Shown: positions 1 to 8,187 of the stretch, one piece after another
Layout of the letters: every line of letters begins with the position of its first letter
How positions within the stretch are numbered: the first letter of the stretch is position 1
NCBI RefSeq assembly: GCF_013373795.3
Contig: NZ_CP088022.1
Span: forward strand, 310,001 to 374,000
From: Bradyrhizobium quebecense
GTDB lineage: Bacteria; Pseudomonadota; Alphaproteobacteria; Rhizobiales; Xanthobacteraceae
Length of the DNA stretch: 64,000 nt
Direction of reading: 5' to 3'
Translations under genes and position numbers: made by a program
The notes under the pieces: generated by a model
Databases searched by the model: none
Told to the model about the DNA's origin: nothing
What the model saw: only the letters and a program-made list of their open reading frames with translations

Positions 1-1
1 G

Positions 2-628
2 CCGGGCGTTCCGCCGGCGCGCGTTGCGATCATCGGCGGCGGCGTGGTCGGCACCCATGCGGCGCGGATGGCCGCCGGCCTTGGCAGCGACGTCACCATC
101 CTTGACCGCTCATTGCCGCGGCTCCGTGCGCTCGACGACCTTTTCCTCGGGCGTGTCCGCACCCGTTACGCCACACTGGAAGCGATCGAGCAGGAGGTAT
201 TCGCGGCTGACGTTGTGATCGGCGCGGTGCTGGTGCCCGGCGCCAGCGCGCCAAAGCTGGTGTCGCGCGCACAGCTCGCAGGCATGAAACGCCGTGCGGT
301 GCTGGTCGACGTCGCGATCGATCAGGGCGGCTGCTTCGAGACCTCGAAGGCGACCACGCACCAGGCGCCGACCTATCTGGTCGACGACATCGTGCATTAT
401 TGCGTCGCCAACATGCCGGGCGCGGTGCCGGTTACCTCGAGCCACGCACTCAACCACGCCACCTTGCCGTTCGGCCTGGCGCTGGCGTCGAAGGGACTGC
501 GCGCGCTGGTCGAGGATCCGCATCTGCGCGCCGGCCTCAACGTCCATCGCGGCCGCATCACCAACCGCGCGGTGGCCGAGAGCCAGCATCTGTCGGCCGT
601 GATGCCCGAGGAAGCGCTGGCGTCGTAG
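2..628 (+). CDS. ald: Alanine dehydrogenase, C-terminal part (gene cut by window edge)
   Basis: The open frame enters from the left edge and ends at TAG 626-628. The visible ~208 residues start in the NAD-binding Rossmann fold (IIGGGVVGTHAARMA) and carry the family's late motif NMPGAVPVTSSHALNHATLPF-like segment (near residues 135-155), typical of L-alanine dehydrogenases that interconvert alanine and pyruvate plus ammonia in the cytoplasm. Known Ald proteins are about 370 residues, so roughly the first 160 are outside the window. A paralogous NAD(P) transhydrogenase alpha subunit shares the fold but lacks this alanine-dehydrogenase tail, so I prefer ald. It is followed by a REP-like hairpin and the convergent IclR gene. 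Confidence 0.9.
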   Translation, partial: PGVPPARVAIIGGGVVGTHAARMAAGLGSDVTILDRSLPRLRALDDLFLGRVRTRYATLEAIEQEVFAADVVIGAVLVPGASAPKLVSRAQLAGMKRRAVLVDVAIDQGGCFETSKATTHQAPTYLVDDIVHYCVANMPGAVPVTSSHALNHATLPFGLALASKGLRALVEDPHLRAGLNVHRGRITNRAVAESQHLSAVMPEEALAS

Positions 629-646
629 GAATTTCGACGCGCATTT

Positions 647-734
647 GTAGCCCGGATGGAGCGAAGCGCAATCCGGGGCCGATCTCTCCGCGGAGGGACT
701 GCCCCCGGATCGCGCTTCGCTCCATCCGGGCTAC
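647..734. repeat. REP-like inverted repeat, GTAGCCCGGATGG family
   Basis: Two ~33-bp arms (647-679 and 702-734) are reverse complements with about one mismatch. They begin GTAGCCCGGATGGAGCGAAG and enclose a short GC-rich loop. The element sits between two convergent genes (ald and the IclR regulator). This is the typical place for an extragenic palindromic repeat, and it may also act as a bidirectional terminator. From memory this family is scattered in Bradyrhizobium genomes; copy number cannot be checked here. Confidence 0.85.
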
Positions 735-774
735 GGTTCTATCGTCCGCGGGACGCGTTGAGCGTCTTGAGAGG

Positions 775-1563
775 TCATTTTTCAACGACTCTCGGCCCGG
801 CCACATCCGTCAGTTCTTTCAGCCGGCTCTGCATGACTTCAATGATCTGCTCGCGCTTTGCCGCGATCCGTTCGATTGGTCCGCCGATGCCGATCGCGAG
901 CGGAGCGCGTCGCTTCGGCAGGGGAACAAGCATGCCGATTGTGTTTGCGCCCGGCGTCGTGCGGCCGCTCGACTCGGAAAAGCCGCGGCGGCGGATGCGC
1001 TCGACCTCTTCCAGAAAGGCCGCTTCGCGAACGCGCGCCGACTGACTCGGCTCCTCAGCGTTATTGCGACGGATGATGCCGCGAATTTTGGTGTTCGGCA
1101 TCTGGCTCAGCAGCACGTGTCCGAGCGCGGTGCGAACCATCGGTCGTACTTGACCGGCATTTGCAATGAACTGAAGCTGATTGCCGCCGGGGACAACGTG
1201 CAGATACCGCATCCCGGCGGCGCCGGCCTGTTGTCCAAGCATGACGGTCTCGCCGCCCGTCGCGGTCCAGAGTTCCTCCATCAGATCGGTGAGCTTTTGA
1301 TCACGGAACGGAGAACGACGGATCCAATCACCGAGCAGATTGACCCGGTAGCTGGGGATGAAACGCCGGGTCCGTCGGTCGTACTCAAGGTAGTTTAATT
1401 CAACGAGGCTGCGAAGCAACACTGACGTACTCGATTGGGGCATCTCCAGCGCGGAAGCTATTTCAGTCACGGAAGCAGCCCGCTTTGTTTCCCGAAAGAA
1501 CTCCAGAACTGCAAACGACCGCATGGCCGATTTGACGATGGCCGTCTTGTTCGCATTCGGCAT
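775..1563 (-). CDS. IclR-family transcriptional regulator
   Basis: The 262-residue protein has an N-terminal winged helix-turn-helix (about residues 10-70; AMRSFAVLEFF, SVTEIASALEMPQSS) and a C-terminal IclR effector-binding domain (about 85-255; GMLVPLPKRRAPLAIGIGGP). IclR proteins are usually about 250-270 residues, so it is full length. It is divergent from the leuC-like operon starting at 1709, and a perfect 16-bp palindrome lies between them, so I infer it controls that operon and probably itself. The effector is unknown; a branched dicarboxylate would fit the neighbouring enzymes. Confidence 0.93.
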   Translation of the reverse strand: MPNANKTAIVKSAMRSFAVLEFFRETKRAASVTEIASALEMPQSSTSVLLRSLVELNYLEYDRRTRRFIPSYRVNLLGDWIRRSPFRDQKLTDLMEELWTATGGETVMLGQQAGAAGMRYLHVVPGGNQLQFIANAGQVRPMVRTALGHVLLSQMPNTKIRGIIRRNNAEEPSQSARVREAAFLEEVERIRRRGFSESSGRTTPGANTIGMLVPLPKRRAPLAIGIGGPIERIAAKREQIIEVMQSRLKELTDVAGPRVVEK

Positions 1564-1597
1564 GGCTGTCTCCGCGGCGGGGCAACGACCGCGCCTC

Positions 1598-1613
1598 CAT
1601 CACATATGTGATG
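1598..1613. promoter_or_regulatory. Perfect 16-bp palindrome, putative IclR operator
   Basis: CATCACATATGTGATG is an exact palindrome in the 145-bp divergent gap, 35 bp before the IclR start and 96 bp before the leuC-like start. A second, shorter palindrome TTGGCGCCAA lies at 1656-1665. IclR regulators commonly bind palindromes of about 14-16 bp in such gaps; binding here is inferred. Confidence 0.6.
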
Positions 1614-1708
1614 TTAGGGCAAAACTGCTTCACTTGACGACAACTTTGGCACAGATTGGCGCCAATTAGATCAAGCCGCATGGAAACGCGGAGAGCAGGG
1701 GAAGGCTG

Positions 1709-3115
1709 ATGCCCGGACGAAGTTTGGTCGAGAAGATCTGGGACCAGCATGTCATCGCCCGCCTCAGCGAGGACACGGACCTCCTTTCTATCGACCGCCA
1801 TCTGCTGCACGATCTCGGCGGCTCGCGCGGCCTGCTCGATCTCAAGAGCCGTGGCCTCAAGGTTCACAATCCCGAACTGACGTTTGCGACGCCGGATCAC
1901 GCGTTGTCGACGGCGCCCGGCCGCGCCGGAACCAGCAAGATCGGACAGGAATTGCTGGCTGCGCTGCGGACCGAGACGGCGGCGAGCGGCATCACGCTGT
2001 TCGATGTCGACCAGCCCGGCCAGGGCATCGTCCACGTCATCGGGCCGGAACTCGGCTTGAGCCTGCCGGGCGCGACGATCGTCTGCGGCGATAGCCACAC
2101 CTGCACCCATGGCGGCCTCGGCGCGCTCGCCTTCGGCATCGGGTCGAGCGAGCTCACCCACGTGCTGGCGACACAGGCATTGATCCAGAAGCGTCCGAAG
2201 ACGCTGCGCGCGCGCTTCGAGGGCAAGCTGCCGCTCGGCGTCACCGCCAAGGACATGATCCTCGCACTGATCGGGCATATCGGCGCCGCCGGCGGTACGG
2301 GTTACGCGGTCGAATATGCCGGCAGTGCGATCCGCGCGCTGCCGATCGAGGGACGGCTGACGATCTGCAATCTCTCGATCGAGCTCGGCGCCAAGATAGG
2401 CATGGTGGCGCCCGACGAGACAACGTTCGAATTCCTGCGCGGCCGTCCCTATGCGCCGCAAGGCGAGATGTGGGATCTCGCGGTCAAGGCATGGCGCGAA
2501 CTGCCGAGCGATCCCGATGCGGTGTTCGACCGCGAGGTCGTGATCGATGTCGAAAAGATCATCCCGCAGGTGACCTGGGGCATCAGCCCCGAGCACGTCG
2601 TCGGCGTCGATGGCGTCATTCCCGATCCGAAGACGGTCGACGATCCGGCGCGGCGCGCCGCGATCGAGACCGCGCTCGAGTATATGGGCCTGCAGGGCGG
2701 CGCGCCGATTGCCGGCACACCGGTCGACTGGGTGTTCATCGGCTCCTGCACCAACAGCCGGCTCAGCGATCTGCGCGCCGCGGCCGAAGTCGTGCGCGGC
2801 CGCAAGGTCGCCGCCGGGGTCCGCGCCTGGGTGGTGCCGGGCTCGGAAAACGTCAAGCGCGAGGCGGTGGCCGAAGGGCTCGACAAGATCTTCATCGATG
2901 CCGGCTTCGAATGGCGCGAGCCGGGCTGCTCGATGTGCCTTGCCGCCAATGGTGAGGTGGTGGCGCCCGGGCAGCGCTCGGTCTCGACCTCGAACCGCAA
3001 CTTCGTCGGCCGCCAAGGGCCACGCGCGCGGACGCATCTGGCGAGCCCCGCGAGTGCTGCGGCCTCGGCCATTGCCGGCGCGATCGCCGATGTCAGGATG
3101 ATGGGACGCCAGTGA
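1709..3115 (+). CDS. LeuC-like hydro-lyase large subunit (isopropylmalate isomerase family)
   Basis: The 468-residue protein aligns over its whole length with isopropylmalate dehydratase large subunits. The three 4Fe-4S cysteines are present at residues 347 (IGSCTNSR), 407 and 410 (PGCSMC), and GDSHTCTHGG is at about 128-137. The family isomerises 2-substituted malates to 3-substituted malates with a small LeuD partner, encoded directly downstream. The start ATG follows a purine-rich site (GGGGAAGG). Context with an IclR regulator and an ABC importer in one operon suggests a catabolic paralogue acting on an imported C-substituted malate (for example citramalate or a 2-alkylmalate) instead of leucine synthesis. 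That substrate is inference; the enzyme family is firm. Confidence 0.92.
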   Translation: MPGRSLVEKIWDQHVIARLSEDTDLLSIDRHLLHDLGGSRGLLDLKSRGLKVHNPELTFATPDHALSTAPGRAGTSKIGQELLAALRTETAASGITLFDVDQPGQGIVHVIGPELGLSLPGATIVCGDSHTCTHGGLGALAFGIGSSELTHVLATQALIQKRPKTLRARFEGKLPLGVTAKDMILALIGHIGAAGGTGYAVEYAGSAIRALPIEGRLTICNLSIELGAKIGMVAPDETTFEFLRGRPYAPQGEMWDLAVKAWRELPSDPDAVFDREVVIDVEKIIPQVTWGISPEHVVGVDGVIPDPKTVDDPARRAAIETALEYMGLQGGAPIAGTPVDWVFIGSCTNSRLSDLRAAAEVVRGRKVAAGVRAWVVPGSENVKREAVAEGLDKIFIDAGFEWREPGCSMCLAANGEVVAPGQRSVSTSNRNFVGRQGPRARTHLASPASAAASAIAGAIADVRMMGRQ

Positions 3116-3780
3116 TGCCAAAACCGTTCGACAAGCTCACCGCAACCGCCGCGCCGATCATGCGCGCCAATATCGATACCGATGTGATCATCCGGATCGA
3201 GCGCCTGGTCGGCAATTCGATCCGCGGCACGCTCGGCAAATGGGCGTTCGGCTCGCTGCGCTATCTGGCCGACGGCTCGGAGAATCCGGATTTCATCCTC
3301 AACCGCGAGCCCTACCGAGAGGCGGAGATCCTGGTCACGGGGCCGAATTTCGGCTGCGGTTCGTCGCGCGAGGGCGCGGTGTGGTCGCTGCAGGAGCGCG
3401 GCATCCGCGCCATCATCGGCTCCGGCTTCGGCGACATCTTCTTCGCCAACTGCTTCCAGAACGGAATTCTGCCTGTTCTCGTCGACAAGGCCGTGGTCGA
3501 TCAGCTCGCCGCCGACATCGAGGCGACGCAGGGCGCGGGCAAGGTTTCGATCGACCTCGAGGCGCAAACCATCGTCTCGCCGTCGGGCGCTCGGCATTCG
3601 TTCGAGATCGATCCGCGGCGGCGCGAAGGGCTTTTGAAGGGGCTCGACGAGGTGGCGCTGACATTGCAGCGCGATGACGAGATCCACGCCTTCCAGGCTT
3701 CTGACCGCACAACGCGGCCCTGGATTCATTTTCAGAAGACAGCCGCTTCAAGGACACCCGTTTCAAGGACATCTGCATGA
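3115..3780 (+). CDS. LeuD-like hydro-lyase small subunit
   Basis: The 221-residue protein is the swivel-domain partner of the preceding LeuC-like subunit, with the signature GPNFGCGSSREGA near residues 75-90 and the ANIDTDVIIR segment near the N terminus. I chose ATG 3115, which overlaps the leuC-like stop (TGATG); an in-frame GTG one codon earlier (3112) is possible. The overlap implies translational coupling and a 1:1 complex. The last ~20 residues are a loose Ser/Thr/Arg tail. E. coli LeuD is about 200 residues, so this is slightly long. Confidence 0.92.
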   Translation: MPKPFDKLTATAAPIMRANIDTDVIIRIERLVGNSIRGTLGKWAFGSLRYLADGSENPDFILNREPYREAEILVTGPNFGCGSSREGAVWSLQERGIRAIIGSGFGDIFFANCFQNGILPVLVDKAVVDQLAADIEATQGAGKVSIDLEAQTIVSPSGARHSFEIDPRRREGLLKGLDEVALTLQRDDEIHAFQASDRTTRPWIHFQKTAASRTPVSRTSA

Positions 3781-4910
3781 GCACGCAATCCAACATGGTC
3801 AAGGTCGCCGTCGTCGGCGGCGAAGGCATCGGCCCGGAGGTCACAACGCAGTCGCGCCGCGTGCTCGAGTGGTTCGCGGCCAAACGTAACGTGCCGATGA
3901 CCTTGCGCGAGGCGCAGTACGGCCTGATCCCGTATCTGGCGACCGGCAAAGTGCTGCCGGAGGACACCGCGGAGGCGATGGACGAGGCCGACGCCATCCT
4001 GTGGGGCGCGACCGGTGGACCGGAGACCACCGAAGTGCCGGCGGCGGCGCGCAAGGCCGGCAGCCTGCTGGGGCTGCGCAGCAAATACGATCTCTACGCG
4101 AACTTGAGGCCGATCGTGGCGAGCCCGGCGCTATCGGCGTCGGCGCCGCTCAAGCCCGAGGTGCTTGACGGCGTCGACTTCGTCATCATCCGCGAATTGA
4201 CCAGCGGCATCTATTTCGGCGAGCCGCGCGGCATCGAGACATTGCCGGATGGACAGCGCCGCGGCTTCAACACCGAGCAGTACACGACCAACCAGATCCG
4301 CCGCGTGGCGCGCTCGGCCTTCGAGCTGGCGCGGACCCGGCGCAACAAGGTCTGCTCGGTCGACAAGGCCAATGTGCTGGAGACCAGCGTGGTCTGGCGC
4401 GAGGAGGTGATCAAGCTGCACAAGGAGGAGTTCTCCGACGTCGAGCTGACCCATCTCTATGTCGACAACGCCGCGATGCAGATCGTGCGCGAGCCGCGGC
4501 AGTTCGATGTTATGGTGACGGGCAACATCTTCGGCGACATCCTGTCCGACTGCGCGGCGATGGCCTCGGGCTCGCTCGGCATGCTGCCGTCGGCCTCGCT
4601 CGGTCCGATCGATCGCTTCGGCCGGCGCAAGGCGCTGTATGAACCGGTGCACGGCAGCGCGCCTGATATCGCGGGCAAGGGCATCGCCAATCCGCTCGGC
4701 TCGATCCTCAGCGTCGCGATGCTGTTGCGCCTGACGCTGAATCGCCCGGAGGATGCCGACCTGCTGGAGCACGCGGTGCAGACCGCGCTCGCCTCCGGCG
4801 CGCGCACCGCCGATATCGCCGAGGCCGGGGCGAAGAAGCTGTCGACCGCCCAGATGGGCGATGCGGTGCTCAGCGCGCTCGACAAGATCTCGGCGAAGGA
4901 GCACGCGTGA
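3777..4910 (+). CDS. LeuB-like isopropylmalate/isocitrate-family dehydrogenase
   Basis: The 377-residue protein belongs to the beta-decarboxylating dehydrogenases that oxidise a 3-substituted malate with NAD and release CO2, giving a 2-oxo acid. Visible hallmarks are the N-terminal GGEGIGPEV, the substrate-binding RSKYDLYANLRP, the YVDNAAMQIVREP and NIFGDILSD metal-site region, and the NAD-site YEPVHGSAPDIAGKGIANP. It overlaps leuD-like by ATGA. Together the three genes encode isomerisation plus oxidative decarboxylation of a branched malate. Tartrate/dimethylmalate dehydrogenases are in the same family, so the exact substrate cannot be read from sequence. Confidence 0.92.
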   Translation: MSTQSNMVKVAVVGGEGIGPEVTTQSRRVLEWFAAKRNVPMTLREAQYGLIPYLATGKVLPEDTAEAMDEADAILWGATGGPETTEVPAAARKAGSLLGLRSKYDLYANLRPIVASPALSASAPLKPEVLDGVDFVIIRELTSGIYFGEPRGIETLPDGQRRGFNTEQYTTNQIRRVARSAFELARTRRNKVCSVDKANVLETSVVWREEVIKLHKEEFSDVELTHLYVDNAAMQIVREPRQFDVMVTGNIFGDILSDCAAMASGSLGMLPSASLGPIDRFGRRKALYEPVHGSAPDIAGKGIANPLGSILSVAMLLRLTLNRPEDADLLEHAVQTALASGARTADIAEAGAKKLSTAQMGDAVLSALDKISAKEHA

Positions 4911-5971
4911 TGGCGCGCCTCACCGTGCCGCATGTTTCAAGGCGATCGGCACTGACCGTGATCGCCGCCGGCGGCGCGGCGCTGGCGACCGGGCGTGGAT
5001 GGGCGCAGGCGGCGACCGGCCGCGCAATCTATCCGGTCGCGGTGCCGGTCTATCAGACACAATTTGTCGCTGACCGCATCGGCTACTTCAAGGAAGCCGG
5101 GCTCGACTGCAAGCTGGTGCAGGGCGGCAGCGGCGTGAAGACCCGCGAGATCATCGCCTCGTCGCAGGGCGACATCGGCATCGGCGACGTCACCCATCCG
5201 ATGCAGCTGACCAACCACGGCCGCGCTGCGCGCGTGCTGCTGCCGGTCGACACACGGTCGAACTCGGTGATGTTCATCCTGCGCAAGGATCTGAAGGACC
5301 AGGGCATCAACTCGCTGGAGGCCTTCACGCAATGGAAGCGGCCCGACGGCCGCAAGCCGATCGTCTCGGTCTCCTCGCTCGGCGGCACCAACCATGTCTG
5401 GGCGTCCTACTACATGGAAACCATGGGGCTTGACGACAAGGTGACCTGGATCGGCACCGGCAATGTCGACACCATGCTGGGCTCGCTGAAGTCGAAGCAG
5501 GTCGATATCCTCGTCAGCTCGCTGTCGCTGTTGAACGAGGCGCAGCAGCAGGGATGGGGCGAATTGCTGTTCGACGGCACCGACGAGGCGATCTGGAACA
5601 AGCATATCGGCGGCAAGGTGCCGGTGACCGCGCATTTCACATTGCAGGCGACCATCGACAAGGACCCCGCCAAGATGCAGGCCTACGTCACCGCGCTGTG
5701 GCGCGCCTCACAATGGATCAAGACGCACAAGCCGGCCGAGGTCTATGATGCCATCGAGCCCTATGTCGGCAGCACCTCGCGCGACGCCAACCTGCTCGAG
5801 ATCACCGCGATCCAGAAGGTCGCGGACTATGAGGGTATTGTCGACGCGGCGAGCTTCGCGCGCGGCGAGAAGGTCTGGTTTCGCGAGATGACCGGCATCA
5901 AGCCGCTCAAGATCGCTGATGTGGTCAACTCCACTCTCATCGACACGGCGCGAAAGGCCTACCCGGGTTGA
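4910..5971 (+). CDS. ABC transporter substrate-binding protein (NMT1/SsuA/TauA-like), Tat-type signal
   Basis: The 353-residue protein starts with a twin-arginine-like signal (residues 10-33: VSRRSALTVIAAGGAALA ending in WAQA), then a periplasmic type-2 binding fold of the nitrate/sulfonate/thiamine-precursor class (VPVYQTQFVADRIGYFKEAGL, GGSGVKTREIIASSQGDIGIGD). It would capture the imported substrate for the adjacent ATPase and permease. I chose ATG 4910, overlapping the leuB-like stop; a GTG one codon earlier is also in frame. Its tight coupling to three leucine-type enzymes is unusual and is the main hint that the ligand is an organic acid. Confidence 0.9.
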   Translation: MARLTVPHVSRRSALTVIAAGGAALATGRGWAQAATGRAIYPVAVPVYQTQFVADRIGYFKEAGLDCKLVQGGSGVKTREIIASSQGDIGIGDVTHPMQLTNHGRAARVLLPVDTRSNSVMFILRKDLKDQGINSLEAFTQWKRPDGRKPIVSVSSLGGTNHVWASYYMETMGLDDKVTWIGTGNVDTMLGSLKSKQVDILVSSLSLLNEAQQQGWGELLFDGTDEAIWNKHIGGKVPVTAHFTLQATIDKDPAKMQAYVTALWRASQWIKTHKPAEVYDAIEPYVGSTSRDANLLEITAIQKVADYEGIVDAASFARGEKVWFREMTGIKPLKIADVVNSTLIDTARKAYPG

Positions 5972-6801
5972 GCGCGCTCGAGACGAGCGCACCCTTGTCG
6001 CCGCACGCCTCGGCCGACCGCCGCGTCGAGGTCAAGGGCCTGAGCAAGTCGTTCCAGCTCGCCAGGACCACGATCGAGGCCGTTCGTGACGTCAGCTTCG
6101 ACGTGCGCCGCGGCGAGTTCGTCGCGCTGCTCGGCCCGTCGGGCTCCGGCAAGAGCACGGTGCTCAACATGATCGCCTCGCTGATCCGCCCGACCGGCGG
6201 CGAGATCCTGATCGACGGCAAGCGCGTCGTCCCCGGCAAGGCGACGCCAGATGTCGGCTATGTGTTCCAGCGCGACACGCTGTTTCCCTGGCGGACCGTC
6301 GCCGACAATATCGGCTACGGGCTGGAGCTATCCGGCGTGCCGGCTCCGGAACGGAAAGAGCGCATCGCGCAATGCGTCGCGCAGGCCGGGCTCAAGGGAT
6401 TCGAGAACGCCTACCCGTCGGCGCTGTCCGGCGGCATGCGGCAGCGCGCGGCGCTGATGCGGACGCTGATCGTCGAGCCGCAGATCCTCCTGATGGACGA
6501 GCCATTCGGCGCGCTCGACACCCACACCAAGATCGACATGCACGAGGTGCTGCTTCGGATCTGGGAGCGCGAGCAGCAGACCGTGCTGTTCGTGACCCAC
6601 GATCTCGGCGAGGCGCTGACATTGGCCGACCGCATTATCCTGTTCTCCGCGCGGCCGGGCCGCATCAAGGACATGTTCGAAGTCGACTTCGCCCGCCCGC
6701 GCGACGCGGTGAAGGTGCGCGAGACCCCGCATTATGCCGAGCTGTTCCAGCACATCTGGCACTCGCTCGGCGAGGAATTCGTCAAGGGCCGCAGCGTATG
6801 A
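5968..6801 (+). CDS. ABC transporter ATP-binding protein (SsuB/TauB-like)
   Basis: The 277-residue ATPase has Walker A GPSGSGKST (about 56-64), Q-loop FQRDTLFPW, signature LSGGMRQRA, Walker B ILLMDEPFGALD and the H-loop VTHDLGEAL. The start is TTG 5968, overlapping the binding-protein stop by TTGA, a coupled start. It would energise import together with the binding protein at 4910 and the permease at 6798. The family transports anions such as sulfonates, nitrate and aromatic or dicarboxylic acids; the ligand is not fixed by the ATPase. Confidence 0.94.
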   Translation: MSALETSAPLSPHASADRRVEVKGLSKSFQLARTTIEAVRDVSFDVRRGEFVALLGPSGSGKSTVLNMIASLIRPTGGEILIDGKRVVPGKATPDVGYVFQRDTLFPWRTVADNIGYGLELSGVPAPERKERIAQCVAQAGLKGFENAYPSALSGGMRQRAALMRTLIVEPQILLMDEPFGALDTHTKIDMHEVLLRIWEREQQTVLFVTHDLGEALTLADRIILFSARPGRIKDMFEVDFARPRDAVKVRETPHYAELFQHIWHSLGEEFVKGRSV

Positions 6802-7670
6802 GGCGACACGGCATGCTCAGTACGATCGGCTGGCAGGTCCTGATCTGCTCCATCGTTCTGTCGGTGTGGCAATGGGGTTACGACCTCCACACGAAGCTGC
6901 CGTGGCTGGTGCCCGACCTGCTCGATCCGTACTTCATCTCGAAGCCGTCGATGATCTTCGACAACTTCCTGATCCAGAGCTGCCTCACCTCGAAGCTCGG
7001 CGTCTTCAACGGCTGGTTCAACGGCGAGTTCGCAAAGTGCCTGGCGCGCAACGAGAACAATCTCTGGGCCGCGACGGCGATCACCCTGAAGAACACCTTC
7101 TTCGGTTTCGTGACCGGCGTGGTCAGCGGCTTCGTCGCCGGGCTGATCCTCGGGCGCTCCGACCGGCTCAGCGCGATCTTCCAGCCTTTCATCACGGCGG
7201 TGAATTCGATCCCGCGGATCGCGCTGGCGCCGATCATCGTGCTGGCGTTCGGCATCGGCGATATGTCGAAGATCGTGACTTCCTGGATCGTCGTCGTGTT
7301 CCTGGTGTTCTTCAACACCTTCGAGGGCGCGCGCTCGATCGACGAGGGCTTTACCAACGCGGCGCGGCTGCTCGGCGCCAGCGAGTGGCAGATCACCCGC
7401 ACCGTGGTGATCCCGTCGACCATGGCCTGGGTGTTCGCCTCGCTGACGCCCGCGATCTCTTTTGCCTTGATCGGCGTGATCGTCGGCGAGTTCATCGGCG
7501 CCGAGCGCGGCATCGGCCGCCTCATCATCGAGTCCGAGGCGCGAGGGGAAGCCTCCGGCATGATGGTCGCGGTCGTGGTGCTGATGCTGGTCGGCGTCGT
7601 GCTGTCGGCAATCATCTGGCGGCTGCAGGCCTATCTGCTGCGCTGGCAGCGGCAGCACAGCGCCGAATAA
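6798..7670 (+). CDS. ABC transporter permease (SsuC/TauC-like)
   Basis: The 290-residue membrane protein has about six predicted transmembrane segments and the BPD_transp_1 EAA loop (EGFTNAARLLGASEWQITRTVVIP). ATG 6798 overlaps the ATPase stop, and the open frame upstream of it is only the shadow of the ATPase gene. It is the last gene of the leuCDB-like/ABC operon. An extended periplasmic stretch between the first two segments (about residues 60-85, rich in Phe, Asn and Cys) is longer than I expect for TauC and could be substrate- or partner-specific. Confidence 0.92.
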   Translation: MRRHGMLSTIGWQVLICSIVLSVWQWGYDLHTKLPWLVPDLLDPYFISKPSMIFDNFLIQSCLTSKLGVFNGWFNGEFAKCLARNENNLWAATAITLKNTFFGFVTGVVSGFVAGLILGRSDRLSAIFQPFITAVNSIPRIALAPIIVLAFGIGDMSKIVTSWIVVVFLVFFNTFEGARSIDEGFTNAARLLGASEWQITRTVVIPSTMAWVFASLTPAISFALIGVIVGEFIGAERGIGRLIIESEARGEASGMMVAVVVLMLVGVVLSAIIWRLQAYLLRWQRQHSAE

Positions 7671-7731
7671 GAAGCGGCCCGCGGCGACGTTTCATTTGTC
7701 GCGCGCGGGCCATTTCCAGACCTGGGATTTT

Positions 7732-7779
7732 CAGACTTGGGCTGGCTCAGACTTGGGCTGGCTCAGATTTGGGCTGCGG
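7732..7779. repeat. Three 16-bp tandem repeats at the 3' end of a small gene
   Basis: CAGACTTGGGCTGGCT occurs twice perfectly (7732-7747, 7748-7763) and a third, diverged copy follows (7764-7779). The period of 16 is not a multiple of three, so each copy presents a different frame to the minus-strand gene that stops inside the array at 7763-7765. Confidence 0.85.
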
Positions 7780-7969
7780 TTTCCGACGGAGCTGCGGGTG
7801 CGGTCTCCGACGGCGAGGTTTCGCCGTCGAGCCAATCCTGCTCCTTGGCCAGCGCGCGCCAAGCCGCCTCCATGCGCTTGAAGCGATTGTAGGTCGGCTC
7901 GTCGTCGGCGCGCTCGGCAAGCTGCGCGCAGTTCTCTGCATTGTCGAGGAAGTGCTGCGATTGTTTCAT
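7763..7969 (-). CDS. Small conserved-type hypothetical protein
   Basis: This 68-residue protein is preceded by a strong ribosome site (AGGAGG, 7 bp before ATG), which is good evidence that it is expressed. The sequence is mostly helical and charged (FLDNAENCAQLAER, RMEAAWRALAKEQDWL), with a Pro/Ala/Ser-rich C-terminal tail. There is no signal peptide and no membrane segment. I recognise the pattern as a small protein common in Bradyrhizobium but know no function. Its stop codon lies in a 16-bp tandem repeat, so the C terminus would change with repeat number. Confidence 0.75.
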   Translation of the reverse strand: MKQSQHFLDNAENCAQLAERADDEPTYNRFKRMEAAWRALAKEQDWLDGETSPSETAPAAPSETAAQI

Positions 7970-8187
7970 GGAACGTCCTCCTGTTGATGGGGACGTGGGC
8001 CATCAAATCAGGCTATTCAACGCGTGGAACATGAGCATTTCGCCACACAGGTGAATGTCTGTTCAGCGAGGTTCCCTACAGGATGTTCCGCATTTGCGCG
8101 GGGGCGATTGCACTCTGATCGATATAGGAACGCTATGTCGCACCCGACGTTCCTCCTCCTCATCGCCACTCGAGGAGGAGAGACGTC

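Noticed and set aside
1463..3121. 552-residue open frame antisense to the leuC-like gene
   Set aside because: The plus strand carries a complete, motif-bearing LeuC protein, and the minus frame is Arg/Asp/His-rich without any family motif. Long antisense frames are common at this GC content.
7732..7779. CRISPR-like array
   Set aside because: The units are only 16 bp and contiguous, without spacers.
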